A stretch of 54,826 nucleotides of DNA from Rhodospirillales bacterium (lineage in GTDB: Bacteria > Pseudomonadota > Alphaproteobacteria > Rhodospirillales > Shumkoniaceae). The position numbers and the translations under genes are program-made. Every line of letters starts with the position of its first letter. The stretch's first letter is position 1. A model generated the notes under the pieces. It was not told the origin of the DNA. It did no database searches and was given only the letters and a program-made list of their open reading frames with translations. The stretch spans positions 1-54,826 of the forward strand of contig JACZKS010000091.1 in assembly GCA_014859895.1 (NCBI GenBank), given 5' to 3'. This document shows, piece after piece, positions 9,875 to 18,658 of this stretch.

Positions 9875-9888
9875 ACATTCCGGAATGT
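9875..9888. repeat. Perfect 14-bp palindrome ahead of efp
   Basis: ACATTCCGGAATGT reads the same on both strands. It ends 10 bp before the efp ATG, in the space where the ribosome binding site should be. It could be an operator or a short hairpin affecting initiation. No regulator is recognised. Confidence 0.5.
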
Positions 9889-9898
9889 GGTTCCGACC

Positions 9899-10468
9899 AT
9901 GAAAATCAACGGCAACGCCATCCGCCCCGGGATGGTTATCGAACATCAGGGCCGCCTGTGGCGAGCCGTAAAGGTCCAGCATACCCAACCGGGCAAGGGA
10001 GGCGCCTACCTCCAGGCGGAATTGAAGGATCTTCGCGACGGGACCAAGCTGAACGAACGGTTCCGCTCGTCCGAAACGGTGGAGCGCGTGCACCTCGAAC
10101 AGAAGGAATACCAGTTCCTGTTCACCGACGGCGACATGTACACCTTCATGGACAACGAGACCTTCGAGCAGATTTCATTCTCGGCCGAACTCATCGGCGA
10201 GGACCAGGTCCCCTTCCTGCAGGAGGGCATGGCGGTCACCGTTGGCTCCCACGAGGGTCAGACCATCAGCATCACGTTGCCCGACACGGCCATCTTCCGG
10301 ATCGTCGAAGCCGACGCCGTGGTGAAGGGCCAGACCGCCGCGTCGTCATACAAACACGCCATTCTGGAGAACGGCGTGCGCATCCTTGTGCCACCGCACG
10401 TCGAGACCGGCACCCGCGTCGTCGTCAACCTTGCCGACCGTTCCTACGTCGAGCGGGCCAAGGACTGA
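9899..10468 (+). CDS. efp: Elongation factor P
   Basis: This 189-residue protein starts MKINGNAIRPGMVIEHQGRL and has the three OB-like domains of EF-P. The modifiable lysine sits in the loop QPGKGGAY, and the C-terminal domain ends with the GTRVVVNLADRSYVER motif. EF-P binds stalled ribosomes and promotes peptide bond formation at polyproline. The start at 9899 gives the family N terminus; an ATG at 9887 adds four residues. A lysine at the tip suits EpmA-type modification, but no epm gene is in the window. It is followed 9 bp later by suhB. Confidence 0.97.
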   Translation: MKINGNAIRPGMVIEHQGRLWRAVKVQHTQPGKGGAYLQAELKDLRDGTKLNERFRSSETVERVHLEQKEYQFLFTDGDMYTFMDNETFEQISFSAELIGEDQVPFLQEGMAVTVGSHEGQTISITLPDTAIFRIVEADAVVKGQTAASSYKHAILENGVRILVPPHVETGTRVVVNLADRSYVERAKD

Positions 10469-10477
10469 GGCCGCAGG

Positions 10478-11284
10478 ATGGCCAATACTTCAGCCCTCGT
10501 CAACGTCATGACCGCCGCTGCCCGAAAGGCGGCACGCCATCTCGTGCGCGATTTCGGCGAGGTCGAGAACCTGCAGGTCTCCCGCAAGGGGCCGGCCGAT
10601 TTTGTCAGCACCGCCGACAGAAAGTCCGAGAGCATTCTCCACGCCGAACTGAAGAAGGCCCGGCCCGGCTACGGCTTCCTGATGGAGGAAGGCGGCGTCA
10701 TCGAGGGTTCCGACTCTTCCAACACCTGGATCATCGATCCCCTGGACGGCACCACCAACTTCCTGCACGGCATCCCGTTTTTCGCCATCTCGATTGCGCT
10801 GGAACGCGACCGTGACCTGTTCGCCGGGGTTGTCTACGAACCGATCACCGATCAGATGTTCTGGGCGGAAAAGGGGCAGGGAGCCTTCCTCAACGGTCGG
10901 CGGCTACGGGTTTCGGCCCGCCGCGAACTGGCGGACTCGCTGTTCGCCACCGGCATTCCGTTCAAGGGTTCATTCAGGAACGAGCACTTCGGGCAACAAC
11001 TGGATGCGGTCATGCGGGAATCCGCCGGTGTCAGGCGGCTGGGCTCGGCTTCCCTCGATATGGCTTACGTGGCGGCCGGCCGCTTCGAAGGCTATTGGGA
11101 AACCGGCATCAATGCCTGGGACATCGCGGCTGGGGCCGTCCTCGTGCGCGAGGCCGGGGGATTTGTCACCGAAATCAATGGCGGCCGGGATTTCCTGGCC
11201 AACCAGAACGTCATTGCCGCCAACTCGTTCCTGCACGAGCCCCTGTGCGCGCTCTTGCGGGTGGCTCCCGGCATCGCCGGGTGA
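10478..11284 (+). CDS. suhB: Inositol-1-monophosphatase family protein
   Basis: This 268-residue Mg-dependent phosphatase shows the metal site motifs EEGG, DPLDGTTNFLHG and WDIAAGAVLVREAGG. It hydrolyses inositol monophosphates and related sugar phosphates, and SuhB homologues also take part in rRNA transcription complexes in E. coli. The start is 9 bp after the efp stop with CCGCAGG as a weak ribosome binding site, so the two genes are probably one transcript. Confidence 0.94.
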   Translation: MANTSALVNVMTAAARKAARHLVRDFGEVENLQVSRKGPADFVSTADRKSESILHAELKKARPGYGFLMEEGGVIEGSDSSNTWIIDPLDGTTNFLHGIPFFAISIALERDRDLFAGVVYEPITDQMFWAEKGQGAFLNGRRLRVSARRELADSLFATGIPFKGSFRNEHFGQQLDAVMRESAGVRRLGSASLDMAYVAAGRFEGYWETGINAWDIAAGAVLVREAGGFVTEINGGRDFLANQNVIAANSFLHEPLCALLRVAPGIAG

Positions 11285-11443
11285 TCGTCCGCACGCCCGG
11301 GAGCGTGCCATCTTCCTGCCGCAAATCGGTTGTATGCCGTCAATCCCCTGGGCTATGGTGAAACGGTAGGGTGCGTCCGTGTCAATCGGGGAAACCGTGG
11401 CGCGGCGTTTGGCGCATTCGAGAGTCCGGGGGAACGGAGCGTC

Positions 11444-12595
11444 ATGAAGAAAAAGAATTTCATCGGCAGGCCAACCGCGCGGGCGATGGCCCTGGCCGCG
11501 GGAGTGGGTCTCCTTGCCGCAGCCAGCGGCCCGGCCCTGGCGCAGACCGCCGGCTTCGACAGCGGCGATCCCGCCGTCACCGTCGACCTCAGCGTCCTCG
11601 AGGGCGGAGGATCGTCCGGCCCCGGCGCGGCGACGTCGATGCCCTCGGCCGGCGGCTTCAGCGGACGGTTGCGGATGCCGGGCATCGAAGCGCCGGTTTC
11701 GCGGCTTTACGTCAAGCCACGCAGCGAAGCGGCCGCCCCCCGGTCGCCCGCCTCGGAACGCTTGGCCGCTACCTCCGCCAGGGGCCCGGCGATGCCGCCG
11801 GTCAAGGCGCCGGAGTCAGCGCTCCGGGTACCGGCCGTGGTTCAACCGCCGGCACCCCAAGCCGCAGCCCCGGCCCAGCCGCGGCCGGCACCCGCGGCTC
11901 CGGCTCCGACCAAACCCCAGGAACTTGCCTCCGCGCCGCCGCCTGCCGTTGAAAAACCGCAAAGCCTGACCGCGGTGCCAAAACCGCAGGTCGCCGTTGC
12001 CGCGCCAAGGCCGCCGGCCAGTTCCGCCGTTCCGCCGCCCCCTGCCATCGAAAGGCCGCAGGCCGCCGTTGCCCCGCCCAAACCGCAGGCCGCGCCTGAC
12101 TCGCTACCGCCGCCGGCAGCGGTGGAAAAGCCCCAGACGCCAGCGCCACAGACCCCGGCTGCCGCCGTACCGACCCCGCCACCGCCGCCGGCAGCCGATT
12201 CCGAACGGGTCGCCGCGGCTACGCCCGCCCCCTCTGCGGTCGAGCAGGCAGCCCTGCCCAAGACCGGAAAGGCCACGCCTGGCGGTGACGCTCTCAAGGT
12301 GCTTTTCGAGACGGAGGAAGCCAAGCTGTCCGAGCAAGCCCGCGGCGAGCTGAAGACCATTGTTCAGGAAATCCTCGACAAGGCGGACCTTCGCGTCCAG
12401 CTTCTGGCCTATGCTGGCGGCGAAGCTCTGTCTTCCAGCAAGGCCAGGCGCCTTTCGTTGTCGCGCGCCCTGGCGGTCCGTTCCTATCTGATAGAGAACG
12501 GTCTGCGCAGTACCCGGATCGACGTGCGGGCCCTTGGCGACAAGACGGCCGAGGAACCCGTTAACCGGGTGGACGTCAATATTGTCGAGCGATGA
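11444..12595 (+). CDS. Secreted Pro/Ala-rich protein with OmpA-like C-terminal domain
   Basis: This 383-residue protein begins MKKKNFIGRPTARAMALAA and has a signal peptide ending at GPALAQ. Residues about 90-285 are a low-complexity Pro/Ala/Lys spacer with repeated EKPQ and PKPQ units. The last 95 residues form an OmpA/MotB-like domain (VLFETEEAKLSEQARGEL to VRALGDKTAEEPVNRVDV), although the usual peptidoglycan-binding TDxxG and NxxLSxxRA motifs are partly replaced (SKARRLSLSRALAVRSYL). An upstream ATG at 11330 gives a non-signal N terminus and is rejected. It is the first gene of a set with the MotA-like and MotB-like genes that follow at 42 and 21 bp spacing. Confidence 0.8.
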   Translation: MKKKNFIGRPTARAMALAAGVGLLAAASGPALAQTAGFDSGDPAVTVDLSVLEGGGSSGPGAATSMPSAGGFSGRLRMPGIEAPVSRLYVKPRSEAAAPRSPASERLAATSARGPAMPPVKAPESALRVPAVVQPPAPQAAAPAQPRPAPAAPAPTKPQELASAPPPAVEKPQSLTAVPKPQVAVAAPRPPASSAVPPPPAIERPQAAVAPPKPQAAPDSLPPPAAVEKPQTPAPQTPAAAVPTPPPPPAADSERVAAATPAPSAVEQAALPKTGKATPGGDALKVLFETEEAKLSEQARGELKTIVQEILDKADLRVQLLAYAGGEALSSSKARRLSLSRALAVRSYLIENGLRSTRIDVRALGDKTAEEPVNRVDVNIVER

Positions 12596-12637
12596 TTCTC
12601 TGATCTCCCCCGCCAACCAGGTGAAAGCCGACACCCG

Positions 12638-13789
12638 ATGACCCGGCCCCGCCTTTTCCTCACGCGTATGGCGCTCTTCCTGATCGCGGTGATTGCCGCC
12701 TGCGTGGCGCTGTTCAGCCCCCTCCAGAGCGCCTTCATGGCCAGCCCGCCGCTGAACGGGCTCATTCTGGGGGTTCTGCTGCTGGGCATCTTCTACAACT
12801 TCCGTCAGGTCGTCCGGCTGTACCCCGAGGTAGACTGGATCGAGAGCTTCCGGCAAAACCACCCTACCCTTTCGCAGGCGAAAAGCCCCAAGCTGCTGGC
12901 CCCGATGGCGACCATGCTGGGCGAGCGGCGTGACCGGCTCAGCCTGTCGACCATGGCCATGCGCTCTTTGCTCGACGGCATCAGTTCCAGGCTTGACGAA
13001 TCGCGCGACATTTCCCGCTATACCATCGGGCTGCTCATCTTCCTCGGTCTGCTCGGCACTTTCTGGGGTCTGCTCCATACCGTCGGCTCGATCAGCGAAG
13101 TGGTCGGCGGCCTGTCGGTCACCGGCCCCGACATCGGCACCGTCTTCGGTGACCTCCAGCGCGGCCTGCAAGCCCCTCTCTCCGGCATGGGGACGGCGTT
13201 CAGCTCATCGCTTTTCGGCCTTGCCGGGTCGCTGGCATTGGGCTTCCTGGACCTTCAAGCCAGCCAAGCCCAGAACCGCTTCTACAATGAGTTGGAGGAA
13301 TGGCTCTCCAGCCTGACTCGCCTGTCCTCCGGCGCCCTTTCCGGTGAGGGCGAGCAGTCGGTGCCGGTTTACGTCCAGGCACTTTTGGAACAGACGGCGG
13401 AAAGCCTGGAGAACCTGCAGCGCACGCTGACCCGCGGCGAAGATGAACGCAACCTCGCCAACGCCAATCTCACCACGTTGATGGAGAAGCTGGGCACACT
13501 TAGCGACCACATGCGTACCGAGCAGACGCTGATGATGCGTCTCGCCGAGAGCCAGATGGAGATGAAGCCGATCCTCTTGCGATTGGCCGAAAGCGCCGGC
13601 GCCCGGCCCGAAGGCATGGACGAATCGACGCGCACCCATATCCGCAACCTGGACGTCTATGTGGCCCGCCTGCTCGAAGAACTGACCTCCGGGCGGGAGG
13701 AAATCATCCAGCAGGTGCGTAGCGAAATCAAACTGTTGGCAAGGACGATTGCGGCGGCGTCCGCCGCATCCGATATGTCCGAGCGTTAG
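12638..13789 (+). CDS. MotA/TolQ/ExbB-type proton-channel protein
   Basis: This 383-residue membrane protein has helices near residues 8-28, 39-55, 130-155 and 185-210. The third contains GLLGTFWGLLHTVGSI and the fourth GMGTAFSSSLFGLAGSLALG, both matching the TolQ/MotA channel motifs. Residues about 240-383 form a long charged, coiled-coil cytoplasmic tail, far longer than in TolQ. It is often annotated as a flagellar motor protein, but it sits outside any flagellar cluster and differs from MotA in layout. The partner is the MotB-like gene 21 bp downstream. The likely role is a proton-driven envelope machine of unknown purpose. Confidence 0.82.
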   Translation: MTRPRLFLTRMALFLIAVIAACVALFSPLQSAFMASPPLNGLILGVLLLGIFYNFRQVVRLYPEVDWIESFRQNHPTLSQAKSPKLLAPMATMLGERRDRLSLSTMAMRSLLDGISSRLDESRDISRYTIGLLIFLGLLGTFWGLLHTVGSISEVVGGLSVTGPDIGTVFGDLQRGLQAPLSGMGTAFSSSLFGLAGSLALGFLDLQASQAQNRFYNELEEWLSSLTRLSSGALSGEGEQSVPVYVQALLEQTAESLENLQRTLTRGEDERNLANANLTTLMEKLGTLSDHMRTEQTLMMRLAESQMEMKPILLRLAESAGARPEGMDESTRTHIRNLDVYVARLLEELTSGREEIIQQVRSEIKLLARTIAAASAASDMSER

Positions 13790-13810
13790 TCCACTCCGCC
13801 GGATACCATC

Positions 13811-15004
13811 ATGGCCATTTCCGCTCGCCGATCCGAACGCATTCCCAACATCTGGCCGGGTTTTGTGGACAGCTTGGCGACGCTGTTGATGGTCATCATC
13901 TTCCTGTTGATGGTGTTCGTGCTGGCGCAGTTCTTCCTGACCAACGCGCTGACGGGTCGAAATGAAGCCTTGCAGCGGCTTCAGGGCCAAGTCAGCGAGT
14001 TGGCCGACCTGTTGGCGCTGGAGCGCGCCCAGACGGCCGACCTTCGCCTCAACGTCTCCCAGCTTTCCGAAGAACTGCAGGCCTCGGTATCCCAGCGCGA
14101 CGACCTGCAAAGCGCACTCAGAACCCTTAGCTTGAAATCCGAAGGCGCCCTTGACGAGACCAAGCGGCTGAACCAGGAACTGGAAAACGCCTTCAAGACG
14201 ATCCTCGCCGACAAGGCGGCGATCGAGACACAGGTCCAGAAACTGGCGACCCTGGTTCACCAGGTGGAATCGCTTGAAGCCCTCAAGAAGGAGCTGGAGG
14301 ATCAGATCGCGGCGATGTCGGGCAAGGTGGAGCAAAGCGAGTCCGCCCTTCTTGCCGAACGCGAGCTCTCCGAAAGCGCGCGCGCCCAGGTGGCGCTGCT
14401 GAACCAGCAGATGAAGGCCCTGCGCGAGCAGTTGGCCGGCCTCGCCAAGGCCCTGGACGCCTCGGAACTGCTGGCCGCCGAGCAGAAGGTGCAAATCGCC
14501 TCGCTGGGGTCGCGGCTCAATGCCGCGCTCGCCACCAAGGTGCAGGAACTGTCACGCTATCGCTCCGAATTCTTCGGGCGGCTGCGCGAGATCCTGGGCA
14601 ACCAGCCGGGCATTCGCATCGTCGGCGACCGCTTCGTCTTCCAGTCCGAAGTCCTGTTCGAAACCGCATCGGCCGAGCTCGAAGAGGGCGGAAAGACGCA
14701 GCTCGGCCAGTTGGCTCAAACACTGAAGGAACTGTCGGCACGGATTCCCACGGACATCGACTGGGTCCTTCGGGTCGATGGCCACACCGATCGCCGGCCG
14801 ATCAACACGCCGAAGTTTCCGTCCAACTGGGAACTGTCGACGGCGCGCGCCATATCGGTCGTTCAATTCCTCATCGAGCAGGGCCTGCCTCCGGGCCGCC
14901 TGGCGGCCACCGGGTTCGGCGAGTTCCAGCCGCTCGAAGCCAAGGACGATGAAATCGCTTATCGTCGCAATCGCCGCATCGAGTTCAAGTTGACCGAACG
15001 CTGA
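13811..15004 (+). CDS. MotB-like peptidoglycan-binding proton-channel protein
   Basis: This 397-residue protein has one N-terminal helix ([19 protein letters not shown]). An aspartate (D20) sits at the position of the MotB/ExbD proton acceptor. A periplasmic coiled coil of about 200 residues (about 45-255) follows, then an OmpA/MotB peptidoglycan-binding domain. Its motifs [26 protein letters not shown] and YRRNRRIEF are intact. The architecture is that of a stator subunit anchored in the cell wall, with a much longer stalk than MotB. It pairs with the MotA-like gene just upstream. Target and trigger are unknown. Confidence 0.85.
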   Translation: MAISARRSERIPNIWPGFVDSLATLLMVIIFLLMVFVLAQFFLTNALTGRNEALQRLQGQVSELADLLALERAQTADLRLNVSQLSEELQASVSQRDDLQSALRTLSLKSEGALDETKRLNQELENAFKTILADKAAIETQVQKLATLVHQVESLEALKKELEDQIAAMSGKVEQSESALLAERELSESARAQVALLNQQMKALREQLAGLAKALDASELLAAEQKVQIASLGSRLNAALATKVQELSRYRSEFFGRLREILGNQPGIRIVGDRFVFQSEVLFETASAELEEGGKTQLGQLAQTLKELSARIPTDIDWVLRVDGHTDRRPINTPKFPSNWELSTARAISVVQFLIEQGLPPGRLAATGFGEFQPLEAKDDEIAYRRNRRIEFKLTER

Positions 15005-15091
15005 TCGGCTCTTGCCGATTCGCGCCGGCATTCGCGGGGACGGCGCCAAGCCGGGCACGACCCATCCTCTTCCGTCGAGATCTGGGGCTGA

Positions 15092-16273
15092 ATGTTCGCA
15101 CTCTTCCTCATCGTTCTGATCGACCTCATCGGCTTCGGCGTCATCATCCCGCTGCTGCCGTTCTACGCCGAACAGTTTCAGGCATCGCCCGACGTCGTCA
15201 CCCTGGTCATGGCCATCTATTCGTTGGCCCAGTTGTTTTCGGCGCCCCTGTGGGGACGGCTCAGCGATCGCATCGGACGCCGCCCGGTGCTGCTGGTCAG
15301 CATGGCCGGAGCCGCCCTTTCCTACGTCTGGCTCGGCCTCGCCGACGAATTGTGGACGTTGTTTGCCGCCCGCGCCTTCTGCGGCGCCATGGCCGGCAAC
15401 CTTTCAGCCGCCTTCGCTTACGTCGCCGACATCACCGGCCCCGAAAACCGGGCCCGCGGCATGGGCCTCATCGGTGCGGCCTACGGCCTGGGCTTCATCG
15501 CCGGCCCCGCGCTGGGCGGCATCCTGGCCGGTCCCGACCCCTTGCAAGCCGACTACCAGACCCCGGCTTTCGTCGCCGCCGGCATGTCCCTGGCCGCGCT
15601 TGTGTTGACTGCCATCCTTCTCAAGGAATCGTTGTCGGTGGAATTGCGCGCCGCGGCCGCCGCGCGCAAACCTGTGGCCTTCCACCGCATGGTCGGCGCC
15701 GTCCTGGCCGGCCGGCGCCTGGCCTTCTGGATCGGCCTTTCCTTTCTGGCCACTCTTGTGCTGGCCGGCATGGAAACCACTTTCGCGATGTGGTCGGAAC
15801 GCACCTTCGGCTGGGGCCCGCAACAGAACGGATACCTCCTGGCCTTCCTTGGCCTGCTCAGCGCCGCCATCCAGGGCAGCCTGATCGGCCCCCTGAGCCG
15901 CCATATTGGGACCCACCGCATGGTGCTCCAGGGAGCCGCCGTCCTTGCGGTCGCATTCCTGAGCCTGCCCTTCGCCGACACCCTCGGCGTCCTGCTGGTC
16001 GTCACCGCCGGTCTCGCCTACGGCTTCAGCATCGTCTCGCCGGCCCTCAACAGCCTCATATCGCTGGAAGCAGAGGCAGGCAGCCAGGGCAGCATCCTCG
16101 GCCTGTCGCGCTCGGCGTCCATCCTGGCCCGCGTCGTCGGGCCGGCCCTGGCCGGCCTGCTGTTCGCCACGTTCGGCCGCAACGCCCCCTATTTCGCCTC
16201 CGCCGCCCTGATGCTGGTGGCCTTTCTGGTAGCCTTCCGTCCGCCGGTCCGCAAACGCCGTCCCGAGCCATGA
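15092..16273 (+). CDS. MFS transporter, TetA/tetracycline-resistance-like family
   Basis: This 393-residue, 12-helix major facilitator starts [20 protein letters not shown] and has motif A between helices 2 and 3 ([13 protein letters not shown]). It also has the drug:H+ antiporter motif [16 protein letters not shown] in helix 5. It is probably a proton-coupled exporter; the substrate cannot be told from sequence. The N terminus matches the TCR/Tet family. It follows the MotB-like gene by 87 bp on the same strand, and rpmE with its own promoter comes next. Confidence 0.9.
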   Translation: MFALFLIVLIDLIGFGVIIPLLPFYAEQFQASPDVVTLVMAIYSLAQLFSAPLWGRLSDRIGRRPVLLVSMAGAALSYVWLGLADELWTLFAARAFCGAMAGNLSAAFAYVADITGPENRARGMGLIGAAYGLGFIAGPALGGILAGPDPLQADYQTPAFVAAGMSLAALVLTAILLKESLSVELRAAAAARKPVAFHRMVGAVLAGRRLAFWIGLSFLATLVLAGMETTFAMWSERTFGWGPQQNGYLLAFLGLLSAAIQGSLIGPLSRHIGTHRMVLQGAAVLAVAFLSLPFADTLGVLLVVTAGLAYGFSIVSPALNSLISLEAEAGSQGSILGLSRSASILARVVGPALAGLLFATFGRNAPYFASAALMLVAFLVAFRPPVRKRRPEP

Positions 16274-16316
16274 CAGGCCCGGAAGGTCGCTATCCTGCAA
16301 AACCTGCAAAGCGGAC

Positions 16317-16345
16317 TTGCGCTCAAGGGATGCGTTGGCTATATA
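16317..16345 (+). promoter_or_regulatory. sigma70-type promoter of rpmE
   Basis: TTGCGC (16317-16322) and TATATA (16340-16345) are separated by 17 bp, a close match to the housekeeping consensus. They lie about 27 bp upstream of the rpmE ATG, implying a short leader. Confidence 0.65.
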
Positions 16346-16371
16346 GTCCGCCGCCGATGCGGAGTCAGGTT

Positions 16372-16593
16372 ATGAAAAGCAAGATTCACCCGGATTACCA
16401 CGAGATCACCGTCGTCATGACCGACGGCAGCGAATACAAGACCCGTTCGACCTGGGGCAAGGAGGGTGGCAGCTTGAGGCTCGACATCGATCCCAAGACC
16501 CATCCGGCCTGGACCGGCGTTCACCGCCTTTCCGATACCGGCGGTCAGCTGGCGAAGTTCAACAAGCGGTTCAAGGGCCTCGGCCTCAAGTAA
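16372..16593 (+). CDS. rpmE: 50S ribosomal protein L31 (zinc-free type)
   Basis: This 73-residue protein starts [19 protein letters not shown] and ends [11 protein letters not shown]. It has the alphaproteobacterial L31 pattern [24 protein letters not shown]. It contains no cysteine, so it is the non-zinc (C-minus) form and would not be a zinc reserve. L31 bridges the ribosomal subunits. The reading frame continues far upstream in the MFS gene, but that part is a shadow; the ATG at 16372 gives the family N terminus. Confidence 0.97.
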   Translation: MKSKIHPDYHEITVVMTDGSEYKTRSTWGKEGGSLRLDIDPKTHPAWTGVHRLSDTGGQLAKFNKRFKGLGLK

Positions 16594-16615
16594 TTCGGCC
16601 GTTCCGGAAGAATCG

Positions 16616-16642
16616 GGGCGCTGCCATCGGCGGCGCCCTTGT
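16616..16642 (+). terminator. Intrinsic terminator after rpmE
   Basis: GGGCGCTGCC (16616-16625) pairs with GGCGGCGCCC (16629-16638) with one T-G pair and a 3-nt loop. It is followed by TTGTCGTATT. The T tract is short. Confidence 0.65.
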
Positions 16643-16724
16643 CGTATTCGCGCGCCCTTTATCCCCGCGCCGCGTTTGTGCGCGCCATCACATCCTTCGG
16701 CATAAAAGAACGCTAAGCTCCTTT

Positions 16725-16744
16725 CCGGTAACCGAGGTTACCGG
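16725..16744. repeat. Inverted repeat CCGGTAAC-N4-GTTACCGG
   Basis: A perfect 8-bp inverted repeat with a 4-bp centre lies 100 bp upstream of the cyclase-like gene. There is no T tract on either side, so an operator is more likely than a terminator. Confidence 0.5.
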
Positions 16745-16843
16745 GTTGCGGGGCACGAGGCCTTTTTGCGTAGCGCGTCGAGATCGGCGTGGAACGGCGT
16801 TATCCTGTGTGCGGCTTCCGGTGGGCGCACGCCCGGAGGCGAT

Positions 16844-18487
16844 ATGGCCCAGTCACGGCGCACTGTCACCTATGAAGTTCACGTCCGATGGGGTTCGCGG
16901 TGGGAGATTCATGCCCGCTTCGAAGCCGACGGCCGAAACCGCGCCCTCGCGCAAGCCAAGTCGGTAAACCGGCGTTCTGGCATTCGGGCCGTCAGGGTCG
17001 TCAAGGAAATCTACGATCCCGCCGTCGGCATCGCCCAGGAATTCATCGTCTACAAGAGCCGTATGCCTGGCAGGCCCGTCGCCGGCAGGAATGCCGGCAC
17101 GGCCCGCCGCCCGCTGCTGCGCCGGAGTCTCGACCACATCCTGGCAGCCCCGCCAGCCATGGGCAACATCCTCGCCAGCCTGCTTCAAACGGTCGTCCAG
17201 TCGCCTCACTGGGCCATCCTGCCCCGCGCCCTGCTGGGAACCTTCGCCGCCTTCTTCTCGGCCGTGCTGGTGACGGGCATCGCGGCCTATGCCCTCGACG
17301 GCGCTTCCCCCGCCGCCTCGCCGCAACGCGGGGGCGGGCTGGGTATTCTGCTTTTCGTTTTTGCGGGAATCTTCCTGGTCGGCGCCCTGGCCGCGGCCTT
17401 CGCGCTGACGACCGGCGCCAGCCGCCCGTTCTCCGCCTTCATCTGGTCCCGGGGAGCGCCGCCGACGCGGCTTCGCCGTCTGCCCGCCGTCGGCTCGTCG
17501 AGCGCGCTTCGACGTCGTACCGGAGCGCCACGCCCGCCCCCGCAACGCCGTGCCGTCGGACCGCCGACCCTGCCCCAGCCGGCCGAGGAACTGCGCGGGC
17601 TGCTCGTCCAGTACCTGCGCCAGGTCATCCAGCCGGCTCGCGGCGCCTATGACTTAGGCGATTCCTATATCCGCTTCGGCATCAACCTGTTCGTCGCCGG
17701 CGCCTGCGAAAGCCTTTGCCAGAAGAAGGATGTCGACATGCCGACCACGGTGGTCATCATGGCGGCCGGCCTCCGCGCCGTCGGCGTCGAAGCCGACCAC
17801 GCCGCTTCGCTAGCCGCCAACTATGTCGAGTACCTGATCTCCGACCCCCGCTACATGGCTATGTTCGGCCATGGCCGCCGGGCCGTCCTCGCCCACTTGG
17901 CGGGCCGGGCGGATTCCACCGACATGTTGTGGCGCGCCCTCGACGAGTGGACCCTATCGCAGGCCCGCAAGGACGCCCGCGGTCTCGTCACCATCATGTT
18001 CACCCGCATGATCGGCTTCGAGGACATCGTCGGGGCGCGTGGCGACGAAAAGGCCCGCCGGATCGCCCACGACCACAATCAGATGGTCGAACACCGCCTG
18101 ATCGAATTCCGCGGCAAGCGCATCAAGCACATCGATTCCGGAACGATGGCAGCTTTCATGAACGGGCTCGACGCCGTGCGGGCGGCGAGCGCCATCCGCG
18201 CCGACTTTCTCGAGTACACGCGCCAGATACCGGACCACCCGCTGTCCATCGGCATCGGCCTCAATTGCGGTCAACCGATCGCCGAGGGCAACGACCTTTT
18301 CGGTTCGTCGGTCCAACTGGCAGCCCGCATCGCCGGCGTCGCCAAGGCGGGGCAAGTTCTGGTCTCCCTCGCGCTGCGCGAGCAGCTTGACGCCGAGGCG
18401 CCGAAAACCTCTTTTCGGCCATGCGGTCCCTTTGATCTGAAGGGTTTCGAGACCCCCGTTCCCCTCTACGAGGCGACGGGTCTTTAA
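16844..18487 (+). CDS. Membrane protein with degenerate class III nucleotide cyclase domain
   Basis: The start at 16844 follows a strong GGAGG, giving a 547-residue protein. Residues 1-75 form a small basic domain (TYEVHVRWGSRWEIHARFEADG), residues about 122-152 and 163-190 are two membrane helices, and residues 245-380 are an uncharacterised helical domain. Residues 381-547 match class III adenylate/guanylate cyclases. The first metal aspartate is replaced by Arg388 (TIMFTRMIGFEDI) and the second by Ser432 (KHIDSGTMAAF instead of K-x-x-GDG). The V-N-x-AAR motif reads VQLAARI. The catalytic site is therefore probably inactive or changed, and the protein may act as a sensor or pseudo-enzyme. 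It stands upstream of the heat-shock gene. Confidence 0.8.
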   Translation: MAQSRRTVTYEVHVRWGSRWEIHARFEADGRNRALAQAKSVNRRSGIRAVRVVKEIYDPAVGIAQEFIVYKSRMPGRPVAGRNAGTARRPLLRRSLDHILAAPPAMGNILASLLQTVVQSPHWAILPRALLGTFAAFFSAVLVTGIAAYALDGASPAASPQRGGGLGILLFVFAGIFLVGALAAAFALTTGASRPFSAFIWSRGAPPTRLRRLPAVGSSSALRRRTGAPRPPPQRRAVGPPTLPQPAEELRGLLVQYLRQVIQPARGAYDLGDSYIRFGINLFVAGACESLCQKKDVDMPTTVVIMAAGLRAVGVEADHAASLAANYVEYLISDPRYMAMFGHGRRAVLAHLAGRADSTDMLWRALDEWTLSQARKDARGLVTIMFTRMIGFEDIVGARGDEKARRIAHDHNQMVEHRLIEFRGKRIKHIDSGTMAAFMNGLDAVRAASAIRADFLEYTRQIPDHPLSIGIGLNCGQPIAEGNDLFGSSVQLAARIAGVAKAGQVLVSLALREQLDAEAPKTSFRPCGPFDLKGFETPVPLYEATGL

Positions 18488-18502
18488 ATCGTTTTCGGCG
18501 CG

Positions 18503-18531
18503 CTTGACAGGGTACGGCCATCGACCCATTT
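18503..18531 (+). promoter_or_regulatory. RpoH (sigma32)-type heat-shock promoter of hsp20
   Basis: CTTGAC (18503-18508) and CCCATTT (18525-18531) match the sigma32 consensus CTTGAA / CCCATNT with 16 bp between. They are positioned to start a leader of about 120 nt ahead of hsp20. Confidence 0.65.
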
Positions 18532-18594
18532 CATGGCCGACGGCGGGCGCCTTCTTGGGTCCATCGTCGTTAATAGCGGACGTCCGGCCTTTTT

Positions 18595-18655
18595 CGGTCC
18601 CGATGGGACGGGGCGGAGTCCCTTACCGCCATATTGCTTCGCAAAGGAGGATATG
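18595..18655 (+). promoter_or_regulatory. ROSE-like RNA thermometer in the hsp20 leader
   Basis: The leader holds successive hairpins. The first is GTCCC/GGGAC and the second GGCGG (18612-18616) with CCGCC (18626-18630). The terminal one, 18630-18655, has CAUAU pairing with AUAUG and UUGCUUC pairing with GGAGG. The TTGCT (18634-18638) opposite the AGGAGG ribosome binding site, with an unpaired G, is the hallmark UYGCU of ROSE elements, which melt on heat shock and free the ribosome binding site. Folding was done by eye. Confidence 0.7.
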
Positions 18656-18658
18656 ACC

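Noticed and set aside
12638-15004. Zorya anti-phage system (ZorA/ZorB-like pair)
   Set aside because: The MotA-like protein with long tail and the MotB-like protein with OmpA domain resemble ZorAB. However, the neighbours are an OmpA-like protein, an MFS exporter and rpmE, with no ZorC/ZorD helicase or ZorE nuclease.
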